Assembly (NCBI GenBank): GCA_949152475.1
Contig: OX424561.1
Span: 42,870,802-42,934,801 of the forward strand
Reading direction: 5' to 3'
Origin: Terebella lapidaria
Taxonomy: Eukaryota > Annelida > Polychaeta > Terebellida > Terebellidae
Length of the DNA stretch: 64,000 nucleotides
The translations under genes and the position numbers were made by a program. This document shows, in pieces, positions 33,607-47,000 of the stretch. Position 1 is the first letter of the stretch; each line of letters opens with the position of its first letter. The notes beneath the pieces were generated by a model. It saw nothing but the letters and a program-made list of their open reading frames with translations. It did no database searches and had not been told where the DNA came from.

Positions 33607-34420
33607 TTTGATATCTGACGTCAATTGACGTCATAATGACGTCAAACGTGATTTTTACCTGATATTTAGGCGATTCGAGTGTCAGATGTGCAAAGTTATA
33701 TAATTTATTGCAGGTCCGATATACGGATACAATGTGAAACCCGCCTCTGATGCTTCCAGTCAATTTTCAGCTCGATCAGATAATCTGTTGTGACGTAATT
33801 GACGTTTATATGGCAACAAAGTTGGTCCCATTATAAGCGAAAATGCATGTTTCAAGACTTCCATGCTGATAACAGCGTGAAAATAGGTGCGTTTTGAGTC
33901 TTGATCCCTTGATATATACTATGCATTAGTTTTCAGATGTGACGTCATCAACGTCAATTTTTCAAAATTTCAAAAGGCATAGTGTCCACAATTATTCATC
34001 GATTCTGATTAAATTATTCAAGTATAATCACATAAATGGTCATAACTAGGACTATACTGCAGCATACCAAAAAGTCTTTCTTGTTTGACTTTGACCTTGC
34101 TCGTGATACTTTCCGATGAGCTCTATGTCAAGGTCAAGTACGAAGCTCAGCTCACCATATCGAGTAGTATATCGTTAGAAAGTTCTTGGTCTCCAGAGTC
34201 TAGTGATGTCTTAATTTTGGCGCTGTGACGTTCGATGAGGTAACAATGACAGTATGAGTAGTTTGTGAAGTAAAGTGAAGTAAAATGAAGTAAAGTAAGT
34301 AAGTAATCATAGTAAGTCGGGAAGAAAGTTTCGTCAATTTGTTAAAATCCATATGTTATGTCATTGGCATATGACATATATTTCGGTTCCGGCAAGTGTG
34401 TGGCCTATGGCCTCTCGTTT
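33606..34420. mobile_element. Family B copy with its right terminus
   Basis: It shares CGTCATAATGACGTCAAACG and GACGTAATTGACGTTTATAT with the copy at 1767-4195, plus ATTATAAGCGAAAATGCATG. It ends near 34400 in GGTTCCGGCAAG, the inverted form of the CTTGCCGGAATC start, followed by GGCCTATGGCC, a short palindrome. A GTAAAGTAAG-type simple repeat lies at about 34265-34310. Confidence 0.55.
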
Positions 34421-34959
34421 GTTATAATGTCCAGTACTTATAAATATATGTGTCACAACCGTAGTTGCTGGATTGTGAGTCATATAATTCGCATATCTAG
34501 GAAAACATCCTTATAATGTTTTGAGCAGTGTAGTTCTACTTGTTGGGGAAACACCACTAAAATACGGCAAGTAAACAGCTAGAATCATTAAAACCGTCTT
34601 CCCATTCGAAACTAGCTGCAGACCATGCAGTCTGTCATTGTCTGAAGACATCGGCTTATAAGTAAACTATAATTACATCAATAATGTGAGTAATGTAATT
34701 ATGTTCCCTACCGGTTTAATCATATTCTCTCTGTGAGCATTAATAATCGAATCAAACATTTCATTTGTTGGAATATTTATTGAATAAAAAATATATTGAT
34801 GGAAGATCAATTCCGAAAAAATGTTGAAAACTGTACACGTGAATGAAAAAATGTGATAATGCTATTTACATTGTTTGTCAATGTTTGTCAGCGGTATGTA
34901 TGTACACATTCGGGAGACAGCTGTTAGGGTGATGTTGCTCTACTGTTGACATTGACAGC
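34421..34959. other. No gene seen; possible annexin 3' end region
   Basis: AT-rich. On the minus strand an AATAAA hexamer (34776-34781) could serve as a polyadenylation signal for the annexin transcript if that transcript runs through the adjacent minisatellite. This is only a candidate. Confidence 0.3.
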
Positions 34960-37918
34960 CGGTGCCACTACAAGACCAGCTGTAGACCATCACTTGTAGT
35001 GCCACTACAAGACCAGCTGTCGACAGTCGCAGGTGGTGCCACTACATAGACCAGCTGTCGACATTCACAGGTGGTGCCACTACAAGACCAGCTGTCGACA
35101 GTCGCAGGTGGTGCCACTACTAGACCAGCTGTCGACATTCACAGCTCGTGCCACTACAAGACCAGCTGTCGACAGTCGCAGGTGGTGCCACTACTAGACC
35201 AGCTGTCGACATTCACAGCTCATGCCACTACAAGACCAGCTGTCGACAGTCGCAGGTGGTGCCACTACTAGACCAGCTGTTGACATTCACAGGTGGTGCC
35301 ACTACAAGACCAGCTGTCGACAGTCACAGGTGGTGCCACTACAAGACCAGCTGTCGACATTCACGACCAGCTGTCGACAGTCGCAGGTGGTGCCACTACT
35401 AGACCAGCTGTCGACAGTCGCAGGTGGTGCCATTACAAGACCAGCTGTCAACATTCACAGCGCGTGCCACTACAAGACCAGCTGTCGACAGTCGCAGGTG
35501 GTGCCACTACTAGACCAGCTGTCGACAATCACAGATGGAGCCACTACAAGACCAGCTGTTGACAGTCACATCTGGTGCCACTACAAGACCAGCTGTCGAC
35601 AGTCACATGTAGTGCCACTACTAGACCAGCTGTTGACAGTCACAGGTAGTGCCACCACTAGACCAGCTGTCGACATTCACAGATGGAGCCACTACAAGAC
35701 CAGCTGTCGACAGTCACATGTAGTGCCACTACTAGACCAGCTGTTGACAGTCACAGGTAGTGCCACCACTAGACCAGCTGTCGACATTCACAGATGGAGC
35801 CACTACAAGACCAGCTGTCGACAGTCACATGTAGTGCCACTACTAGACCAGCTGTTGACAGTCACAGCTGGTGCCACTACTAGACCAGCTGTCGACATTC
35901 ATAGGTGGTGCCACTACATAGACCGGCTGTCGACAGTCACAGCTGGTGCCACTACATGACCAGCTGTTGACAGTCACAGCTCGTGCCACTACTAGACCAG
36001 CTGTCGACATTCACAGGTGGTGCCACTACTAGACCGGCTGTCGACAGTCACAGCTGGTGCCACTACATGACCAGCTGTTGACAGTCACAGCTCGTGCCAC
36101 TACTAGCCCAGCTGTCCACAGTCGCAGGTGGTGCCACTACTAGACCAGCTGTCGACAGTCACAGCTTGTGCCACTACATGACCAGCTGTTGACAGTCACA
36201 GCTCGTGCCACTACTAGACCAGCTGTTGACAGTCACTGGTAGTGCCACTACTAGACCAGCTGTCGACATTCACAGGTGGTGCCACTACTAGACCAGCTGT
36301 CGACAGTCACAGGTAGTGCCACTACTAGACCAGCTGTCGACAGTCACAGGTAGTGCCACTACTAGACCAGCTGTTGACAGTCACAGCTCGTGCCACTACT
36401 AGACCAGCTGTCAACATTCACAGGTGGTGCCACTACTAGACCAGCTGTTGACATTTACAGGTGGTGCCACTAATAGACCAGCTGTCGACATTCACAGGTG
36501 GTGCCACTACTAGACCGGCTGTCGACAGTCACAGCTGGTGCCACTACTGGACCGGCTGTTGACAGTCACAGTTGGTGCCACTACTAGACCGGCTGTCGAC
36601 AGTCACAGCTGGTGCCACTACAAGACCAGCTGTCGACAGTCACAGCTGGTGCCACTACTAGACCAGCTGTCGACAGTCACAGCTGGTGCCAGTACCAGAC
36701 CAGCTGTCGACAGTCACAGCTGGTGCCACTACTAGACCAGCTGTCGACAGTCACAGCTGGTGCCACTACTAGACCAGCTGTCGACATTCCCAGGTGGTTC
36801 CACTGCTAGCCCAGCTGTTGACAGTCAAAGCTGGTGCCACTACTAGACTGGCTGTCGATAGTCACAGCTGGTGCCACTACTGGACCGGCTGTTGACAGTC
36901 ACAGTTGGTGCCACTACTAGACCGGCTGTCGACAGTCACAGCTGGTGCCACTACAAGACCAGCTGTCGACAGTCACAGCTGGTGCCACTACTAGACCAGC
37001 TGTCGACAGTCACAGCTGGTGCCAGTACCAGACCAGCTGTCGACAGTCACAGCTGGTGCCACTACTAGACCAGCTGTCGACAGTCACAGCTGGTGCCACT
37101 ACTAGACCAGCTGTCGACATTCCCAGGTGGTTCCACTGCTAGCCCAGCTGTTGACAGTCAAAGCTGGTGCCACTACTAGACTGGCTGTCGATAGTCACAG
37201 CTGGTGCCACTACTAGACCAGCTGTCGACATTCCCAGGTGGTTCCACTACTAGCCCAGCTGTTGACAGTCACAGTTGGTGCCACTACTAGACCGGCTGTC
37301 GATAGTCACAGCTGGTGCCACTACTAGACCGGCTGTCGACAGTCACAGCTGGTGCCACTACCAGACCAGCTGTCGACAGTCACAGCTGGTTCCACTACTA
37401 GCCCAGCTGTTGACAGTCACAGCTGGTGCCACTACAAGACCAGCTGTCGACAGTCACAGCTGGTGCCACTACTAGACCAGCTGTCGACAGTCACAGCTGG
37501 TGCCACTACCAGACCAGCTGTCGACAGTCACAGCTGGTGCCACTACTAGACCAGCTGTCGACAGTCACAGCTGGTGCCACTACCAGACCAGCTGTCGACA
37601 GTCACAGTTGGTGCCACTACTAGACCAGCTGTCGACATTCCCAGGTGGTTCCACTGCTAGCCCAGCTGTTGACAGTCAAAGCTGGTGCCACTACTAGACT
37701 GGCTGTCGACAGTCACAGGTGGTTCCACTACTAGCCCAGCTGTTGACAGTCACAGTTGGTGCCACTACTAGACCGGCTGTCGATAGTCACAGCTGGTGCC
37801 ACTACTAGACCGGCTGTCGACAGTCACAGCCGGTGCCACTACTGGACCAGCTGTCGACAGTCACAGGTGGTTCCACTGCTAGCCCAGCTGTTGACACTTG
37901 TAGCAAATGTCAGTGCCA
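34960..37918. repeat. 37-bp minisatellite (~80 units) abutting the annexin stop codon
   Basis: The unit is close to GTGCCACTACTAGACCAGCT then GTCGACAGTCACAGGTG, with two palindromes, CAGCTG and GTCGAC. Variants differ at a few positions. Units form a higher-order repeat in the right half: 36538-36809 recurs at 36871-37142, an offset of 333 bp (9 units). The array touches the last annexin exon, whose end on the plus strand (GTGCCACTACTCGCCCAG) is a variant unit including the stop codon. The open frames across the array are a consequence of the repeat. Confidence 0.93.
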
Positions 37919-38041
37919 CTACTCGCCCAGGATGGCGAGCAGCAGTCGTTTGTAATCACCTCCGCAGTCCCCCTCCACAAAGTCTCGGAGGGAATGCTCA
38001 TATTTCTCCTCAAACGCTGCCTTGATGTCTTGCAGGTCAAT
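37919..38041 (-). CDS. Annexin exon 8 (end of repeat 4, stop)
   Basis: Acceptor CTGTGACAG. It encodes IDLQDIKAAFEEKYEHSLRD, then FVEGDCGGDYKRLLLAILGE and TAG. The GDYKRLLLAI ending is the canonical annexin C-terminus. The 37-bp minisatellite starts within a few bases of the stop. Confidence 0.93.
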   Translation of the reverse strand: MDLQDIKAAFEEKYEHSLRDFVEGDCGGDYKRLLLAILGE

Positions 38042-41000
38042 CTGTCACAGAAAACAAAAGCTATAAGCCACTCGGCATAATCCCAAAACCTGATGTTGGT
38101 ATTTTGGGTTTAGTAATTACCTCAGATCGGGAAGTTATCAGGCGAATGAGGCCTGAATCATTGGTGCCCGCGCCTTTCATGGCCTTGTACATTCGTGTGG
38201 CGAAGAAGGTAGGGATGTGACGGGCATACTGCACTGTAGTAGAATAAAAAGAAGTCTTCTGTTGTGTGAAGCATGCATGGAGATCTCTTGATTTTTTTCT
38301 TTTTTTAGGACCTCATCAATGAATGAAAATCACAAATTTCTGAATCAGAGGCAGATTGAGTTAAAGGCCACCTGATTTGAGAATTGTGAAAAGAAAAAAA
38401 GAGAAGAAAAGAAAATTCGTCCAAGGGCTAAGATATATTATCGGACAATTTTGATATTAAATATTGCAGGTGACATATGACTTGAGATTCACCAATCAAG
38501 GTCATCTTTGTGAACTTCAATGTCACCATTAGGTGTGCCGCACATGACTTTTCCATATGTTCATATTACAAACATAAGCTCTATTTGCAGGTATTTTGTC
38601 TGCAGAGGCCAATTTACACACTCCAGTCTAGTTCCAGTGACATTTAGAATTAGCTTTCAAGGTTGTCTGAGGTCAAGATCAAGGTCACCAAAAGATGTGC
38701 CATATACATGACTTCTTATAAGCTTCTAACACAATCCTATGCCCCAGAGGGGCTTACACATTTCACGTCAGACATTTATTACTGTAGCACTCAAGATCAA
38801 TTGAGTTCGAGCTCATTGTCACCATTAGGTGTACGATATATGATTTCCTATATGTGTATGCTTATAACACACATAAGCTCTATCCACAAGCGCTTTGTAT
38901 TTAGATGCAATACACATTTCAGATCAACTTGCGCGAGCCCATTCTTCATGCAGATCCGACTCGAAACCTCTCCTGAAATTGGTGCCTCCACCCATGCCTA
39001 AATTCCCAAATCCTTGACTCGCCCTGCCAAATTGTACAAATGTCAATGTGACGGAATCAGATTTGGACCATGCTTTACTGTACCGATGGCAATGTATGCG
39101 TCCTCCAGACTGCCACTTGTCTCGCTGGAAATGGCGTCCTCGATTGTGCGACCGTCAGCCACCGCCTCGTATGCATCAAATGTCAGACGGAGCTGCTCCC
39201 AGTTGCGCAGACAGAACACCCGACTGATGGCTGCCTCATCTGTACCGAGCTGTCCCTCGCCCGCCTGGGGATACAACGATGAAACATTCAGCGTCATAGA
39301 ACCTACAGTTCTCAGCCAGTAACAGGACTCTCCCTCCCTCTCTCCCACCTTCTCTCGACCCCGTTACACTCACTTCATAGATCTCCTGTGCCTTCTCGTC
39401 AGCCACTCCCAGAACCTTTTCCCCTCCCTCCCATCCCTCCATCTCTCGACCCCGTCACACTCACGTTATAAGTGTTCTGTGCCTCCTCCTCAGCCAGTCC
39501 TGGTACTTTCCCGTTCCCTCTCTCAATCTCTCGACCAAGTCACACTCACCTCATAACTCTTCTGTGCCTCTTTTTTTAGCCAGTACCGGGACCTTCCCTA
39601 TCTCTCCCTCCCTCTCTCGACCCCGTCACACTCACGTCATGAATCTCCTGTGCCTTCTCCTCAGCCAGTCCTGGGACCTTCCCCTTCCCTCCCTCTCTCC
39701 CTCCCTTCCTCCTTCCCTCCCTCCCTCCCTCCCTCCCTAACTCCCTAGAACTCTACTGTGCCTGCTCCTCAGCCAGTCCCGGGACCTTCCCTATCTCTCC
39801 CTCCCTCTCTCGACCCCGTCACACTCATGTCATAAATCTCCTGTGCCTTCTCCTCAGCCAGTCCCGGGACCTTCCCCCTCCCTCCCTCTCTCCCTCTCTC
39901 CCTCCCTAACTCCCTAGAACTCTACTGTGCCTCCTCCTCAGCCAGTCCCGGGACCTTCCCCCTCCCTCCCTCCCTCACTGGACCCCGTCACACCCACGTC
40001 ATGAATCTCCTGTGCCTCCTCCTCGGCCAGTCCCGGGACATTCCCCCTCCCTCCCTCCCTCTCTCCCTCCCTCCTTCCCTCCCTCCCTAACTCCCTGGAA
40101 CTCTACTGGGCCTCCTCCTCAGCCAGTCCCGGGACCTTCCGTATTTCTCCCTCCCTCACGACCCAGTCACACTCACTTCATAACTCTCCTGTCAGACTCA
40201 CGTCGTAAATCTCCTGTGCCTCCTTCTCAGCCAGTCCCGGGACCTTCCCCCCTCTCCCTCCCTCCCTCGACCGCGTCACACTCACATCATAAATCTCCTG
40301 TGTCTCCTCCTCAGCCAGTCCCGGGACCTTCCCCCCTCCCTCCCTCCCTCTCTCGACCCCGTCACACTCACATCAAAAATCTCCTGTGTCTCCTCCTCAG
40401 CCAGTCCCGGGACCTTCCCCCCTCTCCCTCCCTCCCTCGACCCCGTCACACTCACATCATAACTCTTCTGTGCCTCCTCCTCAGCCAGTCTCGGGACCTT
40501 CCCCCTCCATCCCTCCCTCTCTCAACCCCGTCATACTCACGTCATAACTCTTCTGTGCGTCCTTCTCAGCCAGTAGCGGAACTTTGCCCCACTCTCCCTC
40601 TCTCCCTCCCTCTTTATAACTCATCTGTGACTCCTCTTCAGCCAATCCCGGGACCTTCCCTATCTCTCTCTCCCTCTCTCGACCCCGTCACACTCACATC
40701 ATAACTCTTCTGTGCCTCCTCCTCAGCCAGTCTCGGGACCTTCCCCCTCCATCCCTCCCTCTCTCAACCCCGTCATACTCATGTCATAACTCTTCTGTGT
40801 CCTTCTCAGCCAGTCCCGGGACCTTCCGCCTAACTCCTTCCCTCCCTCCCTCTCTCGACCCCGTCACACTCACGTCATGAATCTCCTGTGCCTCCTCCTT
40901 AGCCAGTCCCGGGACCTTCCCCCTCCCTCCCTCTCTCCCTCCCTTCCTCCTTCCCTCCATCCCTCCCTCCCTCCCTAACTCCCTAGAACTCTACTGTGCC

Positions 41001-44000
41001 TGCTCCTCAGCCAGTCCCGGGACCTTCCCTATCTCTCCCTCCCTCTCTCGACCCCGTCACACTCATGTCATAAATCTCCTGTGCCTCGTCCTCAGCCAGT
41101 CCCGGAACCTTCCCCTATCGCCCTCCCTATAACTCTACTGTGCCTCCTCCTCAGCCAGTCCCGGGACCTTCCCTATCTCTCCCTCCCTCTCTCAACCCCG
41201 TCACACTCACGTCAAAAATCTCCTGTGACTACTCCTCAGCCAGTCCCGGGACCTTCCCCCCTCCCTCCCTCAACCCCGTCACAGTCACGTCAAAAATCTC
41301 CTGTGCCTACTCCTCAGCCAGTCCCGGGACCTTCCCCCTCTCCCTCCCTCATGACCCCGTCACACTCACGTCATAACTCTTCTGTGCCTCGTCCTCAGCC
41401 AGTCCCTTAACCCTCCCCCTCCTGCGCTCCCTCTCTCGACCATGTCAGACTCACGCCATAACTCTTCTGTGCCTCGTCCTCAGCCAGTCCCGGAACCTTC
41501 CGCCTCTTTCCCTCCCTCTCTCGATCCTGTCACACTCACGTCATAAATCTCCTGTGTCTTCCTCAGCCAGTCCTGGGACCTTCCCTCCCTCCCTCCCTCC
41601 CTATAACTCTCCTGTGCCACCTCCTCAGCCAGTTCTGGGACATCCCCTATCTCTCCCTCCCTCTCTCAACAGCATCACACTCACGTCATAACTCTTCTGT
41701 GTCTCCTTCTCAGCCAGCCCCGGGACCTACCTCCCTCCTTCCCTCCCTTTCTCGACCCCATCACACTAACGTCATAAACGTCATTGTGCCTTCTCCTCAG
41801 CCAGTAACGGGACCTTACCCCTACCTCCCATCCTAACTCTCTCGACCCCGTCACACTCAGACAGGAAATCTCCTGTGCCCCCTCCGCAGCCAGCCCCGGG
41901 ACCTTCCCTCCCTCCCTCTCTCCCTCCCTCACTCGACGCCGTCACACTCACGTCATAAATCTCCTGTGCCTCCTCCTCAGCCAGTCCTGGATCGACTGTG
42001 TCCTGATCGCGGAAAGCATTGACTTGAGACACGAGAAGTCGCCGAATGTATCCGCTTGTGTCCCCCTGAACATCCTCCTCCAGCGTGTTTCCATACTCTA
42101 TACGTGTATGATAACGTGACTGAATTTTAACCCAAGGTGTATAGGAGATCTTGAAGAGTAACAGGCGAAGCGGTCAGTGCTTCCCGCTAAAGTGCTTACC
42201 CTAGTCCAAGATGGCGAATGGTACATGCGGTGCGAATGGTACATTACACTGAATTGACAGTTATCACGAATAATGTTCATGCAAGCTGATAGATTAAAGC
42301 CGCATAGACTTTCAACTCTAAGTATGACATTCTAAACTGCTGATAATTCACGTAACTTGAATGCTAAAATTCACCCTTGACCAGGGTAAAGTGAAAGCGA
42401 GACTAGGGTAAAGTCTGTGGTTAAGATAGGAGAACTGATCGTGAATTGTGTTTCACATGTTATATACTGGTACCACAATGTATACGACACACATGATTAT
42501 ATACGTTACACCAACAAATTAATTTCAAATATCAAATGAACTTGGCTTGTTTGCAACTTAGTTTGGTCATCCGATTTGGTTGGTGTGCTCGTTGTGTTAG
42601 GCTAAAAAAAAGGGACCAAACTACCGTCCACGCCTATGACAACCCGAGATGTTAGAACAGACAACAATATTTGAGCATTCTAATTTTTTTTTCGAAGTTT
42701 ATCCCATTTTTTCTAGACCTATCGAAATTTGTTGAGGAAATAAAACATGTATCATTGAGAAATAACAATTTGTTCAAAATAATAGAAGTTCCCAATAAAC
42801 TGCAGCGTCCGTTGTAGCCAATAGGGACGTAAAGTTACATGTATATTATCTTGTTCACTGGTATAGCAAATCGGACATTGATATTGCGAATGAAGAAACA
42901 AAAGAATTTTATAAATAGATGAAAATCTGGCTTATTGCAACTGAACATCAAAATCAATCGATTAAACGTTCTTATATAAAAAGGTCTCGAAAGTCGCGTG
43001 ACGATATCCAGTGATATTGGTGATAAACGTGTATGGACCTTTTGTCTTACACAAGGACTCGAAATATATATTGGACCATGTCTTGTTCGATTTACATAGA
43101 ACAATTTAACCCATAAAGCAAAGATAACGTTAAAAATTATAGCAGAGAATATTTGTCATGATGATCACTACGTGTCGTTATGTGACCGATATATCTTACT
43201 TTCTTTGTTACGATTCTGAAAATACATGATAATTGGTTCATACGATTATTTTTAGTTATTATTTTTATTCATTTCACCTGTTATTTACGTTATATTCTTT
43301 TATGCACGGCAATTCATCACCTGATAGGCAAACTTGTTTGTTTATGAAGAATTGTGTGTGGTATTCTGTACGAATATACTACACAACACTTAGCTCTAGA
43401 CTTATATTTTACTGATACTTCCAGGTACGAAAATTAACAGGATTTAGAAAAACACTGAGTCCAACATAGCTTTTCTGAATCCCGTAAACTCTGTATTAGA
43501 CGACCAGCATCCATTCTTTTCTAGATATTATCAATAGAACCAATCAGTTAGTCAATCTATTTGCATTTTGTGTGCTCTTGAATGGTGTATGATGAATCCA
43601 CTGTAAACGAAACTGACAGGATGACTTTGTTTGTAACAAGCATGCACCGGCCAATATACGGAATCCCAATGTCTCGGATCCAGTATACCTTTTTTTAGGA
43701 ACAGATATGTTGATTGGATCATGAGGCTGTCGCGCTGTCCGATACACGAATATAATATACAATTTTGAGATCCAACATACAGTATTTGGGAGTGACACGT
43801 GGTACAAATAGACCTATCAGGTAGAGGAATTTGTGCCGCTTTATCATTATATCTTGTTATGGCGTGGTTCTAAATTAAAAATATCACCCACTTTTTAACG
43901 TAATGTACTTGTGCCGGATATAATAATGTGAATATATTTGTAATTTTTCATAAGTCATGTATTCCGCAACTATCATTGGTTTATGAACAATAATGAAGTT

Positions 44001-47000
44001 AGCATCATTCCTTCGACAGTCACTTTACCCTAGTTATAAAAACACTTCACCCTAGTCCTGAATTCCCATCTATGACACTTTACCCTAATCTGCCGGTGAA
44101 ATTGAACGTCGTTTTATAAATCAACGACGCGCACTTTCCATTATAATAGCTACATGTTAGTATATACAACAATTAGACTGATACCGATAACGGCCTCGAT
44201 TACCTGTCGCCATCTTGGACTAGGGTAAAGCACTTTTCCCTAGTCCGTGTCTGCACTGTGAGTGAAATAAGACAGAAAAATACTGTATTAACTAGACGCT
44301 CTCCGGTCGCTGACGACCGCTGCAGTGTATCCCCCTTAGCCCTATCATCCTTGTCGCCCCCAAACCATTAATAGACTCAACTAGCAAAAATTGTTATTAC
44401 AACAACCATTAACTGACCAATAACTTTACCTTGTTGAGCCCAATAATGAATGTTTCTTGTCCTAACTATGTTATTGTGAACAACAGTATACTTAACTAGA
44501 CGCTTCCGGTCGCCTACGACCGCTTGGGTGTATCCCCCGTAGCCCTATCATCCCTGTTGCCCCAAATATATCGCTGATGTACATTGTGAGTGTGAAACCT
44601 TTCAAGCTTATTGAAGGTCGAATTCAAGATCACCACTAAAATCACTGCATTCGAATTTCCATTTCGACATGTTCGAAAAAAATAACGAAATTACAGCCAG
44701 ATAAAAGTTTTCACCTAAAGCTATATTTCAACTCGGAATATTTGACAAACTTGGTTCCAAGTTGCGAGATGACTAAATTGGAGCCAGATCGAACTTTTCA
44801 CTATAAGTTATATTTCAACTCATACTATGTGCCAAACTTGGTTCCAAGTTGAAATTCAAAGTAAAAGTTGACCAAAACTACATTTCAAGATGACGAAATT
44901 GGAGCCAGATCAACTTTTAACCATAGTTTAAATTTTAATTCATAATATGTGCCAAACTTGGTTTCAAGTTGAAATTCGAAGTAAAAATTGACTTTACTGG
45001 TAAAAATAATGTTAACTTATCCGGTTACACCCATGAAATTTCTACTGGACAAAAAATTTTAATTGTTGAGCTCAATAATAAATGTTTCTTGTCTTAACTA
45101 TTTTTCTTGAGGTCAATAATAGACTTAACTAGTAAAAATGATGTTAACTTATTCGGCTACAGCCATGAAATCTCTACTGCACAGAAGCTTTACCTTGTTG
45201 AGCCCAATAATAAATGTTTCTCGTCTTAACTATTTTTATTGTGGTCAATAATAGACTTAACTAGTAAAACCAATGTTAACTTATTCAGTAATATTGTTCT
45301 TTTTTCACCAAAAACATCAGTTCTGTATTCTGAACAAGAATCCAATGCAATTTGCTTTCATAGTACAGGTTATTGGAGTGATCACACATGTCAAAGTAGG
45401 TATTTTAATTGTCGTAATAAGTTAACCTCTCAAACTTATTAATATTTATTCGATCATTCTGAAAAACAATAGGTTTCGTGTGATGGTCTTTCTCATTGAG
45501 CCTGTGCGATTTCATCATCATTCATTGAAAACTCCCACCCGTAGAGCGTTCACAACCCATGTGTGTTGAACAGGCTAATTTGAGCACAAAATGTTACGCC
45601 AATCGGCTATTTTGGTTGCTATGGCAACCAAAATCGATAGGTGTCCAGATCTCGCCATAAGACATGTCCATAATTATGAAATATTATCAAAATCGGTTCA
45701 TATTTGCAAGCTGCAGCGCGATCACAAGAAAGTGTCTGCGGACGCGGACGCGGACGCGGCGGCGGCGGCGGCGCGACGATCGTAAATCCATAGTATCCGC
45801 CGAACTTTGTTTGGGGGATACAACTAGTGAAACTGATCTTAACTCATTCGGTTACAGCCATGAAATCTCTACTGCACAGAACCTTCAATATTGTTGTTTT
45901 CACCAAAAACGTCAGTTCTCAATTCTGAACAAGAATCCAGTGATATTTGCTCTATTGGTACAGGGTATTGGAGTGATCACAGATGTCAAAGTGGGTATCT
46001 TAATGATCGTGAAGCCTGTTAACTAATTAATATTCATTCGATCATTCTGAAAAACGATAGGTTTCGTGTGAGGTATTTCTCATCGAGCCTGTTAGATTTC
46101 ATAATCATTCTGCAAAAACTCCCACCCATAGTGTTCACAAACCATGTGTGTTAAACAGGCTAATTCAAGCACAAAATGCAACGCCAATCGGACAATTTGG
46201 TTGCTATGGCAACCAAAATCGATTAGTGTCGGGATCTTACCACAAGATATGTCTGTATAAAAAATGATTAGAATCGATTAAGATTCGCAGCCTGCAGAGT
46301 TCACAAGAAAATATGTACGGCGGACGTGGACACGGACGCGGCGAATGCCCCGTACATCAGATTTCCACAACATGAGAAAAATTAGCCCAAGGGCTAAGAA
46401 AGGTTACCGGACAATATACATTTTAGATATTAGCCTTTTGTCCAGTGACCTTGAAAATAAAGTCACTGATAAATTCAAGGTCATGAAATTTTCAACAAAT
46501 ATATCACTTCTAGTATGTCCACAATAAATTCCTAAGCTGTAAAGTCGATAATAAGTGAGACATTAGCCATTCTGTGATGTGACCTTGAAAATGAGGTCAA
46601 AGTTCAAGTTCAAGGTTATGAAAATATTCAGTAGATATCATTCCTCTATATTCGCAATTGATTCCTATGCTGTAAATGTAAGTATCAATCTATTACCACC
46701 AATACAATCAGATTTTGATGATGCCAATAAGAAACGTAAAATACTACATTTTGCAATAGAAACAAACGCCCGACCAAATAGTTTATCCAAAGACACACTG
46801 GCGTCTTCAGGGGCAGACAATGTGTTAAATGTAGTTGTTTCTACTGTACACCAGATGGAATTAGTATACAACTGCCCAACAACCTATGAAAATAATTTAG
46901 AAATCCGAATCTAACCCCTTGAATAGATACATGACAAGTACAAAAGTACCCAATCACAAGCCCGAAGGCTACTGAGTTGATGGTATCCTCGGGGACAGAT

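Noticed and set aside
35071-37697. Open frames with repeated TTRPAVDSHSWCHY
   Set aside because: Artefact of the 37-bp minisatellite; the frame changes with each unit because 37 is not divisible by three.
34960-37918. CRISPR-like array
   Set aside because: Repeat units are contiguous with no unique spacers, and the context is an animal genome.
40012-41410. Proline/serine-rich open frames on the plus strand
   Set aside because: Antisense translation of the exon-edge minisatellite with (CTCC)n tracts; no gene features.
46579-46914. 111-codon frame as a small host gene
   Set aside because: Its first half is satellite sequence and the rest is a duplicated block inside a mobile element; there is no start context or similarity. 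Kept only as a finding about captured sequence.
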